Shown here: positions 7,532 through 15,024 of the stretch, one piece after another
Layout: the number at the start of each line of letters is the position of its first letter
Numbering within the stretch: position 1 is the stretch's first letter
Assembly (NCBI GenBank): GCA_964412845.1
Contig: CAYPQM010000111.1
Coordinates: 1-22,818 of the forward strand
Direction of reading: 5' to 3'
DNA: 22,818 nucleotides
Source of the DNA: JAWWPY01 sp964412845
Lineage (GTDB): Bacteria; Actinomycetota; Actinomycetes; Streptosporangiales; Streptosporangiaceae
Made by a program: the position numbers and the translations under genes
Notes under the pieces: model-generated
The model's database searches: none
The model's input: the letters and a program-made list of their open reading frames with translations, nothing else
What the model was told of the DNA's origin: nothing

Positions 7532-8449
7532 ATGTCCGCCCGGGGTGGAGGACTTGCGTTGAGCGACTCAGCGGACGGCGAATCCGTGGTTCCTGGCGCA
7601 AAAGAGCCGGCGGCCGCAGGCAGACCCGTGGGTCGGGAACGGGACTGGCCCCGCCCCGGCACGTGCCGGGTCATCACCATCGCCAACCAGAAGGGCGGGG
7701 TGGGCAAGACCACCACCGCGGTCAACCTGGCCGCATCGTTGGCCCAGCACGGGTCACGCGTGCTGGTGGTGGACCTGGATCCGCAGGGAAACGCGTCTAC
7801 GGCCCTGGACGTCGATCACCGCGCCGGGACACTGTCGGTCTACAACGTGCTTGTCGACGACCGCCCGCTGGCCGGGATCATCCGGGCGGTGGACGACATT
7901 CCGCTGCTTTACTGCGCCCCGGCCACGATCGACCTGGCCGGGGCTGAGATCGAACTGGTGCCTCTCGTAGCGCGGGAGTCGCGGCTGTCCAGAGCGCTCG
8001 CTGCCTACGATGCGTCACAGCTTGACTACATTCTGATTGACTGCCCGCCGTCTTTGGGGCTACTCACGGTTAATGCCCTGGTTGCCGCTGAAGAGGTGCT
8101 CATCCCGATTCAGTGCGAGTACTACGCGCTGGAGGGATTGGAGCAGCTGCTCCGGACTGTGGACCTGGTCAGGAGCCACCTGAACCCGACGCTGATGGTC
8201 TCAACGATCCTGCTGACCATGTACGACTCGCGAACCCGGCTCGCCTCCCAGGTGGCGGACGAAGTCCGTGAGCACTTCGGAGATGTGGTGCTCGGCTCAG
8301 TCATCCCCAGGAACGTGCGGGTGTCCGAGGCGCCGAGCTACGGGCAATCCGTGATGACGTACGACCCCGGGTCAAGCGGGGCGCTCGCCTACCTTGAGGC
8401 GGCCAGGGAAATGGCGCACCGGGCACCTCCGATGGACCGGGCCGGCTGA
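7532..8449 (+). CDS. parA: Chromosome partitioning ATPase ParA (Soj)
   Basis: Walker-type ATPase that binds DNA non-specifically and moves ParB-parS complexes, thereby segregating origins. From ATG 7532 the product is 305 residues: a divergent N-terminal arm (1-44), deviant Walker A KGGVGKT (54-60) with the leading lysine of the family, Walker A' VLVVDLDPQGNAS, Walker B DYILIDCPPSLG, then PIQCEYYALEGLEQL and SVIPRNVRVSEAPSYGQSV. All hallmarks are intact. The start is uncertain: TTG 7559 has GGTGGAGG at 7543-7550 and would give 296 residues, while GTG 7262 also has a strong site and would give 395 residues and read through the parS-like site. parB follows after 421 bp. Confidence 0.95.
   Translation: MSARGGGLALSDSADGESVVPGAKEPAAAGRPVGRERDWPRPGTCRVITIANQKGGVGKTTTAVNLAASLAQHGSRVLVVDLDPQGNASTALDVDHRAGTLSVYNVLVDDRPLAGIIRAVDDIPLLYCAPATIDLAGAEIELVPLVARESRLSRALAAYDASQLDYILIDCPPSLGLLTVNALVAAEEVLIPIQCEYYALEGLEQLLRTVDLVRSHLNPTLMVSTILLTMYDSRTRLASQVADEVREHFGDVVLGSVIPRNVRVSEAPSYGQSVMTYDPGSSGALAYLEAAREMAHRAPPMDRAG
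7655..7670. repeat. Perfect 16-bp palindrome inside parA
   Basis: CCCGGCACGTGCCGGG is a perfect palindrome in coding sequence directly before the Walker A region of parA. Its centre CACGTG equals the centre of parS, but the arms differ, so it is not a parS site. Confidence 0.7.
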
Positions 8450-8501
8450 CCGGGCTGGCTGGCCTGACCGGGCTGGCTGAGCTGGCTGGCCGGGCTGGCT
8501 G
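8450..8501 (+). repeat. Imperfect GCTGGCTG repeat array after parA
   Basis: CCGGGCTGGCTG occurs at 8450-8461, 8468-8479 and 8490-8501, with a further GCTGGCTGG between the second and third copies. It begins right after the parA stop. Confidence 0.7.
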
Positions 8502-8870
8502 AGCGGGACGATGTGCGGAAGGCCGCTTGCGGCCCGATCTGGCGAGCGCGAGCGCGCACCTGTCGCAATTGCCTCAGCCTGGGCAGCACAGACCAGCACA
8601 GCCCCGCCGGATTGGCGATCTTGGCCTCGGAGTCCGGGACAGCCAGCCGGGGTTTGACCGGCCCATACAGAGACGCACCGCACCGGGGACTATTTCGCTG
8701 TGGCCGCACTGCTCGGTGACGGGTGGCATGCTCTAGACGGGAGCCGTATGCGGCGGGCTGGACGTCGGTGTCGCGCAGGAGGATGCTCCTGGCGGGAGCC
8801 GGCGAGGCATCGCCGGAGGGTCGCCAGCACGGACCTCACGTCGGTACGGACTGCACTGCGAGGAGAAGCG
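8450..8870. other. parA-parB spacer (421 bp), repeat-rich
   Basis: No gene that I can support. The first 50 bases hold three copies of CCGGGCTGGCTG (see 8450-8501). TTGACC occurs at 8654-8659 but has no fitting -10 element. A spacer this long is unusual, as parA and parB are often adjacent; parB may have its own promoter here. Confidence 0.5.
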
Positions 8871-9845
8871 ATGGCCCAGCAGAAGCGGGGACTCGGCAAG
8901 GGCCTGGGCGCCCTGATACCGACTGCCCCGCCCGTATCTTCCCTAGGTGCCCCGGAAGGGCCGGGCGGCCGTGACGGGGCGGAGATGGGTGGCCCGGCCG
9001 GGCTGGCGGGCGCTGAGCAGCATGCCGTGGGCGGCGCCTATTTTGAGGAACTGTCGATCGGCTCGGTGACGCCTAATCCGCGCCAGCCTCGGCTGGCCTT
9101 CGATGAGGAGGCTCTCGACGAGCTTGCCGCATCGATCCGGGAGGTCGGCTTGCTGCAGCCGGTGGTGGTCCGCAAGGTCATGCCGGGCCGCTATGAGCTG
9201 ATCATGGGTGAGCGGCGCTGGCGCGCGTGTCAGCGGGCCGAACTGGAGCAGATTCCGGCGATTGTCCGGGCGACTGCCGATGATGAGCTGCTCCGGGACG
9301 CGCTCATGGAGAACCTGCACCGGGAGCAGCTCAACCCGCTCGAAGAGGCTGCGGCCTATCAGCAGTTGCTTGACGACTTCGGTGCCACGCATGAGGAACT
9401 GGCTCGCAAGGTCGGGCGTTCACGGCCGCACATCTCGAACACGCTGCGACTCCTTCATCTCCCGCCGGCGGTGCAGCGGCGAGTGGCCGCCGGGGTGCTG
9501 AGCGCGGGACATGCCCGTGCGCTGCTGTCACTAGACGATCCGGCGGCGCAGGATCACCTGGCGCACCGCATCGTGGCCGAGGGCCTGTCGGTCAGGGCGG
9601 TCGAGGAGATCGTGGCGCTGGGCGACACGCGCCCGGCCAAGGCGCGGCGCGCTCCGGAGAAGCAGCCACTGGCGCCGGCCCTCAGCGACCTGGCGGACCG
9701 GCTTTCCGACGCGTTCGATACCCGGGTCAAGGTCGAGCTCGGCCGGCGCAAGGGGAAGATTGTCGTCGAGTTCGGGTCTATCGAAGACCTGGAGCGGATC
9801 GTGGCCACCATGTCCCCCGGCTGGGACCGGACGCTTAGCGCCTGA
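8871..9845 (+). CDS. parB: Chromosome partitioning protein ParB (Spo0J)
   Basis: CTP-dependent DNA clamp that loads at parS and spreads along the origin region; it stimulates ParA and recruits SMC. The 324-residue product starts at ATG 8871 behind GAGGAG (8860-8865). Visible parts are the ParA-contacting N-terminal motif KRGLGKGLGALIP (6-18), a linker (19-56), the ParB/Srx CTP-binding domain with NPRQPR (69-74), GERRWRAC (113-120) and ENLHREQLNP (147-156), the parS-recognising helix-turn-helix (about 173-195, VGRSRPHISNTLRLL), and the C-terminal dimerisation domain (about 270-324). Everything needed for function appears present. One parS-like and two perfect parS sites lie nearby. Confidence 0.97.
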   Translation: MAQQKRGLGKGLGALIPTAPPVSSLGAPEGPGGRDGAEMGGPAGLAGAEQHAVGGAYFEELSIGSVTPNPRQPRLAFDEEALDELAASIREVGLLQPVVVRKVMPGRYELIMGERRWRACQRAELEQIPAIVRATADDELLRDALMENLHREQLNPLEEAAAYQQLLDDFGATHEELARKVGRSRPHISNTLRLLHLPPAVQRRVAAGVLSAGHARALLSLDDPAAQDHLAHRIVAEGLSVRAVEEIVALGDTRPAKARRAPEKQPLAPALSDLADRLSDAFDTRVKVELGRRKGKIVVEFGSIEDLERIVATMSPGWDRTLSA

Positions 9846-9869
9846 TTGCCGCCTGCGGCATCCTTGGTC

Positions 9870-9904
9870 GGGCGTCGGGCGTCGGGCGTCGGATATCGGG
9901 CGTC
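9870..9904 (+). repeat. 7-bp tandem repeat, five units
   Basis: GGGCGTC three times, then a diverged GGATATC, then GGGCGTC again, all in exact 7-bp phase. Confidence 0.85.
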
Positions 9905-10113
9905 GGGGCCCCCGCGCCGGGCCGAGATGTGCCTGGATAAGACCAGACCGGTCGGCCATGCGGAGGCGATTGTGGCGACGCTTATGCAGCGCCGCGCTCT
10001 GTGCTGGTGCCCTAGTTTGGGGCGACCGGCGTGAGACGCAAGGTGACCAACTCCCGGTGTGGTGACAGTCCAGTGTGGCGATAGCAGAGTTGGCGCTAGT
10101 CGGCGTGGTGTCG

Positions 10114-10127
10114 GTTTCACGTGAAAC
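10114..10127. promoter_or_regulatory. parS: Perfect parS site
   Basis: GTTTCACGTGAAAC, an exact ParB-binding palindrome; flanking G and C extend it to a 16-bp palindrome (10113-10128). It lies 268 bp after the parB stop. Confidence 0.95.
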
Positions 10128-10179
10128 CTGGGTCGTGGTTTTGCGAGTGCGGTAACCCTGGTCTCGGTTTAAAGGCTGT

Positions 10180-10231
10180 CCAATCTCACGGGACGAGTGG
10201 GCGACCCAATCTCACGGGACGAGTGGGCGAC
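10180..10231 (+). repeat. Perfect 26-bp tandem duplication
   Basis: A 26-mer starting CCAATCTCACGGGAC and ending GGGCGAC occurs at 10180-10205 and 10206-10231 with no mismatch. It lies in non-coding DNA 52 bp after a parS site. Confidence 0.92.
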
Positions 10232-10301
10232 GAGGAAAGGGGTAACGGGACGGGAATGCCGCTCCTGGCGTCCTCAGGCCAGGCTGGACGGCCTTCCGGC
10301 G

Positions 10302-10817
10302 TCAGACCGCCCAGTGCGTCGTCGCGATCAGGTCGCACGGGATGCTGACGACTTCGCGCCCGTCAGTCGGCACCCGGACCATCCACGATGGCGCCATCTC
10401 GTCCAGTCGCCGAGCCATCACCTTGATACGGCCACGATGCGCGTCAAGCTGGCTCCCGATCTCCCGCCGGGCCAGCCGCTCACCGGCCGTCTCGTCGCCC
10501 GGGGTGAGTAGCACCGCAGTGATGCGCGGAGTCCCCCCATCGCACGATCAGATCGCTCTCCAGCACGCTCGCGGTGTGTAGGTCAGTCGCTGGTAGCCGA
10601 GGGCGGCATAGTTGCGCCAGAGGGCAGCAAGGTTGTCCTCGATGAGCTTCGTGCGGGCGGAATCGCCCGGGGGTGGCGGATAGGCCTGGTCCAGGAGGTT
10701 GCCCTTCATGCAGCAATGCGCGACCGACCGTGCTTGAAGCTGAGCGGAGACTACCCAGGCGATCGGGACTTACCTGCCGCTCCAGCCGGTGATGGGCAAT
10801 GCCTCGCATTGAGCCAT
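10302..10817 (-). pseudogene. Decayed P-loop kinase-like ATP-binding protein
   Basis: Reading the minus strand from ATG 10817 and allowing four small shifts rebuilds one coherent protein of about 170 residues. It runs: MAQCEALPITGWSG, a broken Walker A (G-GKS-IAW), VVSAQLQARSVAH, GNLLDQAYPPPPGDSARTKL, IEDNLAALWRNYAALGYQRL, TASVLESDLIVR, then GGTPRITAVLLTPGDETAGE and RLARREIGSQLDAH, ending VPTDGREVVSIPCDLIATTH. The unshifted frame has TAA at 10770-10772, inside the nucleotide-binding loop, and TGA at 10548-10550. The shifts fall in two pairs, each restoring the frame: one at the Walker A, the other at about 10541-10580. The protein resembles small adenylate/shikimate-kinase-like P-loop proteins of actinomycetes. 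It is very probably non-functional; sequencing error could explain some but hardly all lesions. Confidence 0.72.
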
Positions 10818-11396
10818 AGTGATGGCTCTCCCTGCATTGCTGTCTGGTCATTGTTGCGATCAGGTCAGGCACCCCGGGGTGCTTCTGGGTGAACGGGGCC
10901 GCTTTGACTCTCCTGCGGGGGAGAGCGAAGACTCCTGCTCGTACGGACCGGACCAAGGAATCAGGCGCACAGCGACAGCAGAGAGCACATGTCGCTGATC
11001 CTGCCCATCGCCATCGCCGCGTATTTGCCACCGAAGGCGGACCACGGACACGCTACGGGCGACCCGTACCGAGGACGCGGTGATCAACGGATGAGGGCAC
11101 CGAATACCGCGCCGAGGCAGCTATCCAGGCCTGGAACGAGAAGGCCAGCCGGGAGGTCGAGGCAATCTGCAAAGTGGAAGACGCCGACGATTGCTGGCCG
11201 GGCCGTTGCCTCCGTCCCGGACCGTTGCCTCCGTCCGTGTCGCCGGGGAAGTCCGCAGGGAACTCCGGGGAAGGCTGGGGGGAAGGTCGCCGACAGCCCG
11301 GTGACGTTGCCCTTCATATGTGCGCTGCCCGGCGACAAGACCGGCGCAGCGTCCTCGCCTGAACGGTTTCACGTGAAACAGGCTTCCGCGGTAACT
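10818..11396. other. Gene-free stretch between pseudogene and threonine aldolase gene
   Basis: 579 bp with a perfect parS at 11366-11379, a 14-bp palindrome GCACCCCGGGGTGC (10869-10882), a small hairpin (CTCTCC/GGAGAG, 10908-10925) and no convincing gene. A short plus-strand stretch near 11102-11165 reads EYRAEAAIQAWNEKASREVE, which looks protein-like but has no start or continuation that I can support; it may be another gene remnant. Confidence 0.5.
11366..11379. promoter_or_regulatory. parS: Perfect parS site
   Basis: GTTTCACGTGAAAC, an exact copy of the ParB-binding palindrome, 17 bp beyond the 3' end of the threonine aldolase gene and about 1.25 kb from the 10114 site. Confidence 0.95.
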
Positions 11397-12431
11397 TCAC
11401 ACCCGGGAGAGTGCCGCCTCACGCAGACTGGCGATGAAGGCATCCACATCGGTCTCGGACGTGTCGAACGCGGTCATCCAGCGCACCACGTGATCCTGCT
11501 CGTCCCAGACATGGAATCCCCACAACCGCTGTAGCGGCTCGATGTCCCGCGGATCCATGGCCGCGAATACCGCGTTGGCCTCGACAGGCTGTTGCAGCTC
11601 GACACCAGGAATCTCGCGGACCCCGGCCGCGAGGCGCTGGGCCATGGCGTTCGCGTGCCGGGCGTTCTTTAGCCAGACCCCGTCCTCCAGCAGGCCGATG
11701 AACTGCGCCGCGAGGAACCGCATCTTGGATGCCAGTTGCATCTGCTGCTTGCGCTGGAAAGGAACGCTTCCGTCCAGATCCTCGGCCATCAGGACAACGG
11801 CTTCCACGCCGACCGCGCCGTTCTTGGTGCCGCCAAAGCTGAGCACGTCCACGTGGGCGGCCAGGTCCGCCAGATCGCAGTTGAGGTGGGCGGCAGCATT
11901 CGCCAGCCGGGCCCCGTCCATATACAGCCGCAGATCGTGGGCCCGGCAGAACTCACCGAGCCGGTGGAGTTCGTCGAGCGTGTAGCAGGTGCCAAGCTCG
12001 GTCACCTGGGCGATGGCGACCGCCCTCGGCTGGACCCGGTGCTCATCTCCCCGGCCGCCCAGCCGGGTGGCGACGAGTTCGGGAGTCAGTTTGCCGTCCC
12101 GGGAGGCCACGGGCAGCAGTTTGCTGCCAAGCACCCGCTCCGGAGCACCACACTCGTCCACGTTCAGGTGAGCGCTGTCCGCACAGATCACAGCCTCGTG
12201 CGGGCGGAGCAGCAAACTGAGTCCCAGCACGTTGGCGGCGGTGCCATTGAAGACGAAGTAGACACCGCCGCGCGCCGCGAGCAAACCCCGGATTTCAGCG
12301 CTGGCTCGCGCTGTCCACGCGTCGGCACCGTACGCGTGGGCGTCACCCGCGTTCGCGGCGGAAATCATGCGCAGGACCGCGTCGTGGGCTCCTGCATGGT
12401 TGTCACTACCGAAGCTCTTGCGTGAAGTCAC
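11397..12431 (-). CDS. ltaE: Low-specificity L-threonine aldolase family protein
   Basis: PLP-dependent enzyme that splits L-threonine or allo-threonine into glycine and acetaldehyde (fold type I, beta-eliminating lyase family). The 344-residue product from GTG 12431 shows the family start (GSDNHAGAHDAVLRMI), the aromatic-stacking region NGTAANVLGLSLL (62-74), HLNVDECG (88-95), the PLP-binding aspartate in YMDGARLANAAA (D172), and the Schiff-base lysine in SFGGTKNGAVG (K203). Length and order are normal. It lies 62 bp downstream of the D-Ala-D-Ala ligase gene on the same strand, so the aminotransferase, ligase and aldolase genes may form one transcript. Substrate preference (L- versus allo-threonine) cannot be read from sequence; the symbol is by family similarity. 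Confidence 0.88.
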   Translation of the reverse strand: MTSRKSFGSDNHAGAHDAVLRMISAANAGDAHAYGADAWTARASAEIRGLLAARGGVYFVFNGTAANVLGLSLLLRPHEAVICADSAHLNVDECGAPERVLGSKLLPVASRDGKLTPELVATRLGGRGDEHRVQPRAVAIAQVTELGTCYTLDELHRLGEFCRAHDLRLYMDGARLANAAAHLNCDLADLAAHVDVLSFGGTKNGAVGVEAVVLMAEDLDGSVPFQRKQQMQLASKMRFLAAQFIGLLEDGVWLKNARHANAMAQRLAAGVREIPGVELQQPVEANAVFAAMDPRDIEPLQRLWGFHVWDEQDHVVRWMTAFDTSETDVDAFIASLREAALSRV

Positions 12432-12493
12432 GGCCTGAGCCTAGCGCCGTCCGACTGCGGGTCGGCCACGGCCAGATCGGTAACGCGACCGGG

Positions 12494-13444
12494 TCAGTTG
12501 CCGCGGGCGGCGGCCAGGCAGAGCAGGTCCCGGCAGGCTACCCCGAGATCAAGCCCGGCCGCCTCCAGGGCCATCGGGAAGGTACTCGTCTCGGTCATCC
12601 CGGGCGCGACGTTGACCTCCAGGAAGAACACCTGGCCATCCGCAATGATCAGGTCTGTCCTAGACAGGTCCCGCAGGCCAAGCACGGCGTGGGCGGTGAC
12701 GGCGGCGGCCGCCGCGGCGGCCGCCACATCCCTCGGCAGCCGGGCCGGCGTATAGAACTCCGTCTGGCCCGTTGTGTATCGGGCGGCGTAGTCGTAGGCA
12801 CCGCTGACCGGCAGGATCTCCACGGCCGGCAGCGCTTCTGGCCCCCGGCCGAGGTCAAGAACGCCCACGGCGACTTCGGTGCCGGTGACGCAACGCTCGA
12901 CGAGTGCGGTATCGCCGTAGGCGAAGCAGCCGATCATCGCGCCGGGCAGGTCCTCGGCGGTCATCACCCGGGCCGCACCCAGAGCCGAGCCACCGCGCGC
13001 GGGCTTGACGAAGAGCGGCAGCCCCAGCATGGCCACAATCCGGTCGAGCACCGCACTGGCGCCCAGGTCATGGAAAGTCTCCCGGGGCAGGGTCACAGAT
13101 TCTGGAGTGAGCAGTCCAGCTTGCTTGACGACAGTCTTCGCGGTGGGCTTGTCGAACGCGAACCGGCTGGCGTCCGCGGTTGAGCCGACATAAGGCACGC
13201 TCAGCAGGGCAAGGACTTCCCTGATCGACCCGTCCTCGCCACAGGCACCATGGATCGCCGGGAAGACCGCGTCCGGCGGGTCCGCGATAATCGCCGGGAT
13301 CAGCGCGGAGTCGGCATCGACGGTCCTGGCGTCCACGCCCGCCTCCTGGAGCGCGTCGCGCAGCCGGTCACCAGACCGCAGCGAGACTTCGCGTTCCGGC
13401 GACAGACCTCCGGCGAGGATGAGGACGCTCCCCAGGTCACTCAT
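12494..13444 (-). CDS. ddl: D-alanine--D-alanine ligase family (ATP-grasp)
   Basis: ATP-grasp ligase that joins two D-alanines for peptidoglycan precursors. The 316 residues carry the Ddl landmarks: N-terminal GGLSPEREVSL (12-22), AIHGACGEDGSIRE (63-76), VPYVGSTADASRFAFDKPTA (83-102), the ATP-binding VKPARGGSALG (146-156), and the metal-binding end FFLEVNVAPGMTETS. The C-terminal signature reads EVNVAPGMT where EVNTLPGMT is common. The start codon lies in an ATGA overlap with the upstream aminotransferase stop (13441-13444), implying translational coupling. Many actinomycetes have a second, longer Ddl elsewhere, so this could be a paralogue with another role or dipeptide; the sequence alone does not decide. 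Confidence 0.88.
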   Translation of the reverse strand: MSDLGSVLILAGGLSPEREVSLRSGDRLRDALQEAGVDARTVDADSALIPAIIADPPDAVFPAIHGACGEDGSIREVLALLSVPYVGSTADASRFAFDKPTAKTVVKQAGLLTPESVTLPRETFHDLGASAVLDRIVAMLGLPLFVKPARGGSALGAARVMTAEDLPGAMIGCFAYGDTALVERCVTGTEVAVGVLDLGRGPEALPAVEILPVSGAYDYAARYTTGQTEFYTPARLPRDVAAAAAAAAVTAHAVLGLRDLSRTDLIIADGQVFFLEVNVAPGMTETSTFPMALEAAGLDLGVACRDLLCLAAARGN

Positions 13445-14892
13445 CGCGACACATCGGCGCCGGCGGGCCCGGTCAGGCCTGCGGGGCCCATGACAGCCGG
13501 CGTACCGCCGGGCCGGGGCGCTCCGAACGTAGACCGCAGTTCCACCTCGGTGCCGACCACCTCAGCCAGCCGCCTGACACCTTCCCTGATCCTGTCCGGT
13601 TCCGGGTAACAGTAGGACAGCCGCAGATGGTCGGCTCCGGACCCATCCGCGTAGAAGCCGGTGCCCGGGACATAAGCCACCCGGGACGAGATCGCCCGGG
13701 GCAGCATGGCCTTGGAGTCCACGCCCGGCGGGAGCTGCAGCCAGACGTAGAAGCCTCCGGCAGGCCTGGTCCACCGGCAGCCCTCGGGCATCAGCGCGGT
13801 CAGTGCGTCCAGCATGGCGTCCCTGCGCTCCCGGTACAGCTCACGGAAGACCTTCACCTGCTCCCGCCACGGCTGCGAGGCCAGGTACTCGCGGACCATC
13901 AGCTGGGCCAGGCTGGAATGGCAGAGCACCGCGGACTCGGCGGCGAGGACGAGCCTGTCCCGGATCCCGGGCGGGGCGGCGGCCCAGCCGACTCGCAGGC
14001 CCGGCGCGATCGTCTTGGAGAACGTGCCCAGGTACACCACGCCCTGTGGGTCGTCGGCACGCAGCGCCCGCTGGGGGTCACCATCGAATCCGAGCAGCCC
14101 ATACGGGTTGTCCTCAATCACCAGGAGGCCTGCCCGCTGGCAGATGTCCATCACCCGGACCCGGCGCTCAGCGTCCAGCGTGACGCCGGCCGGGTTGTGG
14201 AACGTCGGGACGGTGTAGAGGAACTTGACCCGGCGGCCTTCGGCCGCCAGCCGGGTGATCGCCTCTTCCAGGGCCTCAGGAATGAGGCCCTGGTCATCCA
14301 TCGGGACATGCACGACCTGCGCCTGATATGAGGTGAAGGTGCCGAGCGCGCCCACATACGACGGTCCTTCGGCGAGCACGACGTCGCCGGGGTCCACGAA
14401 GATCCTGGTCAGCAGGTCGAGAGCCTGCTGCGAGCCGACCGTGACGACGACCTCGTCGGGGTGCGCCCGGATGCCCTCCAGGGACATCACCTCGCAGATC
14501 TCCTCGCGCAGGCCAGGGTCGCCTTGGGCGGTGCCGTACTGCAGGGCTACCGACCCGTGCCCCGAGACGAGCTGGCCGGCCATCTCACCTACCGCGTCGA
14601 GTGGCAGCGCGGCGATGAACGGCATGCCACCGGCCAGGGACACGATCTCGGGCCGGGCCGCCACCGCGAACAGGGCGCGGATCTCCGAGGCGACCATTCC
14701 GCGGGCCCGGCTCGCGTACTGATCCACGTACCGGTCAACGCGTGATCCGCGGGGCTGGAGGGTTTCCTCTGGCTCCTGAGAGCCACGGTGTACCCTGGCG
14801 CCAGCTCCGCGGCCAGCCGCGGCGGCGGCCACGGCTGCTGCCGGGGGCGCGGGCACCAGTGGGCTGTCTGCTTGCTGGGACTCGGGCAACAC
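13441..14892 (-). CDS. PLP-dependent aminotransferase, class I/II (LysN/2-aminoadipate type)
   Basis: Fold-type I aminotransferase of the MocR/2-aminoadipate aminotransferase group without the GntR DNA-binding domain. The 483-residue product starts at GTG 14892 with AAGGAG just upstream. Residues 1-50 are a low-complexity Ala/Gly/Pro arm that is probably disordered. The catalytic core then shows VSLAGGMPF (85-93), LQYGTAQGDPGLREEI (118-132), TVGSQQALDLL (151-161), TFHNPAG (230-236), VIEDNPYGLL (258-267), the Schiff-base lysine in GTFSKTIAPGLRVGW (K293), and LRLSYCYPEPDRI near the end. The product overlaps the ligase gene by four bases. Substrate is unknown; its pairing with a D-Ala-D-Ala ligase hints at amino-acid or cell-wall metabolism, which is inference. 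A divergent GNAT gene starts 132 bp away. Confidence 0.9.
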   Translation of the reverse strand: MLPESQQADSPLVPAPPAAAVAAAAAGRGAGARVHRGSQEPEETLQPRGSRVDRYVDQYASRARGMVASEIRALFAVAARPEIVSLAGGMPFIAALPLDAVGEMAGQLVSGHGSVALQYGTAQGDPGLREEICEVMSLEGIRAHPDEVVVTVGSQQALDLLTRIFVDPGDVVLAEGPSYVGALGTFTSYQAQVVHVPMDDQGLIPEALEEAITRLAAEGRRVKFLYTVPTFHNPAGVTLDAERRVRVMDICQRAGLLVIEDNPYGLLGFDGDPQRALRADDPQGVVYLGTFSKTIAPGLRVGWAAAPPGIRDRLVLAAESAVLCHSSLAQLMVREYLASQPWREQVKVFRELYRERRDAMLDALTALMPEGCRWTRPAGGFYVWLQLPPGVDSKAMLPRAISSRVAYVPGTGFYADGSGADHLRLSYCYPEPDRIREGVRRLAEVVGTEVELRSTFGAPRPGGTPAVMGPAGLTGPAGADVSR

Positions 14893-15024
14893 GGTCTCTC
14901 CTTCAGTGGGATGGGTACCATGTCAGGGTACGTGTCCGCTAGGGGGCGTGCCCGGGGGTACCCAGGATTCCCGCCACCGGCCGCCCGCAGGAAACTGCCC
15001 GCTGCCACGAACACAGGGGTGCCA

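Larger units (their letters stand above)
9846..10301. other. Gene-free stretch downstream of parB
   Basis: 456 bp with no supportable gene. It contains a small hairpin right after the parB stop (TGCCGC CT GCGGCA, 9847-9860, no T-tract), the 7-bp repeat array (9870-9904), a perfect parS (10114-10127) and the 26-bp tandem duplication (10180-10231). Confidence 0.6.

Noticed and set aside
8700..8870. N-terminal extension of parB in frame from 8700
   Set aside because: The extra residues are Arg/Cys-rich without ParB features, and ATG 8871 has a clear GAGGAG and begins with the conserved ParA-contacting motif.
9847..9860. Hairpin after parB as a terminator
   Set aside because: Six-base stem with a two-base loop and no T-run is too weak to call.
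10869..10882. GCACCCCGGGGTGC palindrome as a regulatory site
   Set aside because: No gene that it could control is intact nearby, and G/C-only arms make chance palindromes common here.
10480..11031. 183-residue minus-strand frame as an intact gene
   Set aside because: Only its short stretch TASVLESDLIVR fits the decayed kinase; the rest is out-of-frame sequence of that relic and its upstream DNA.
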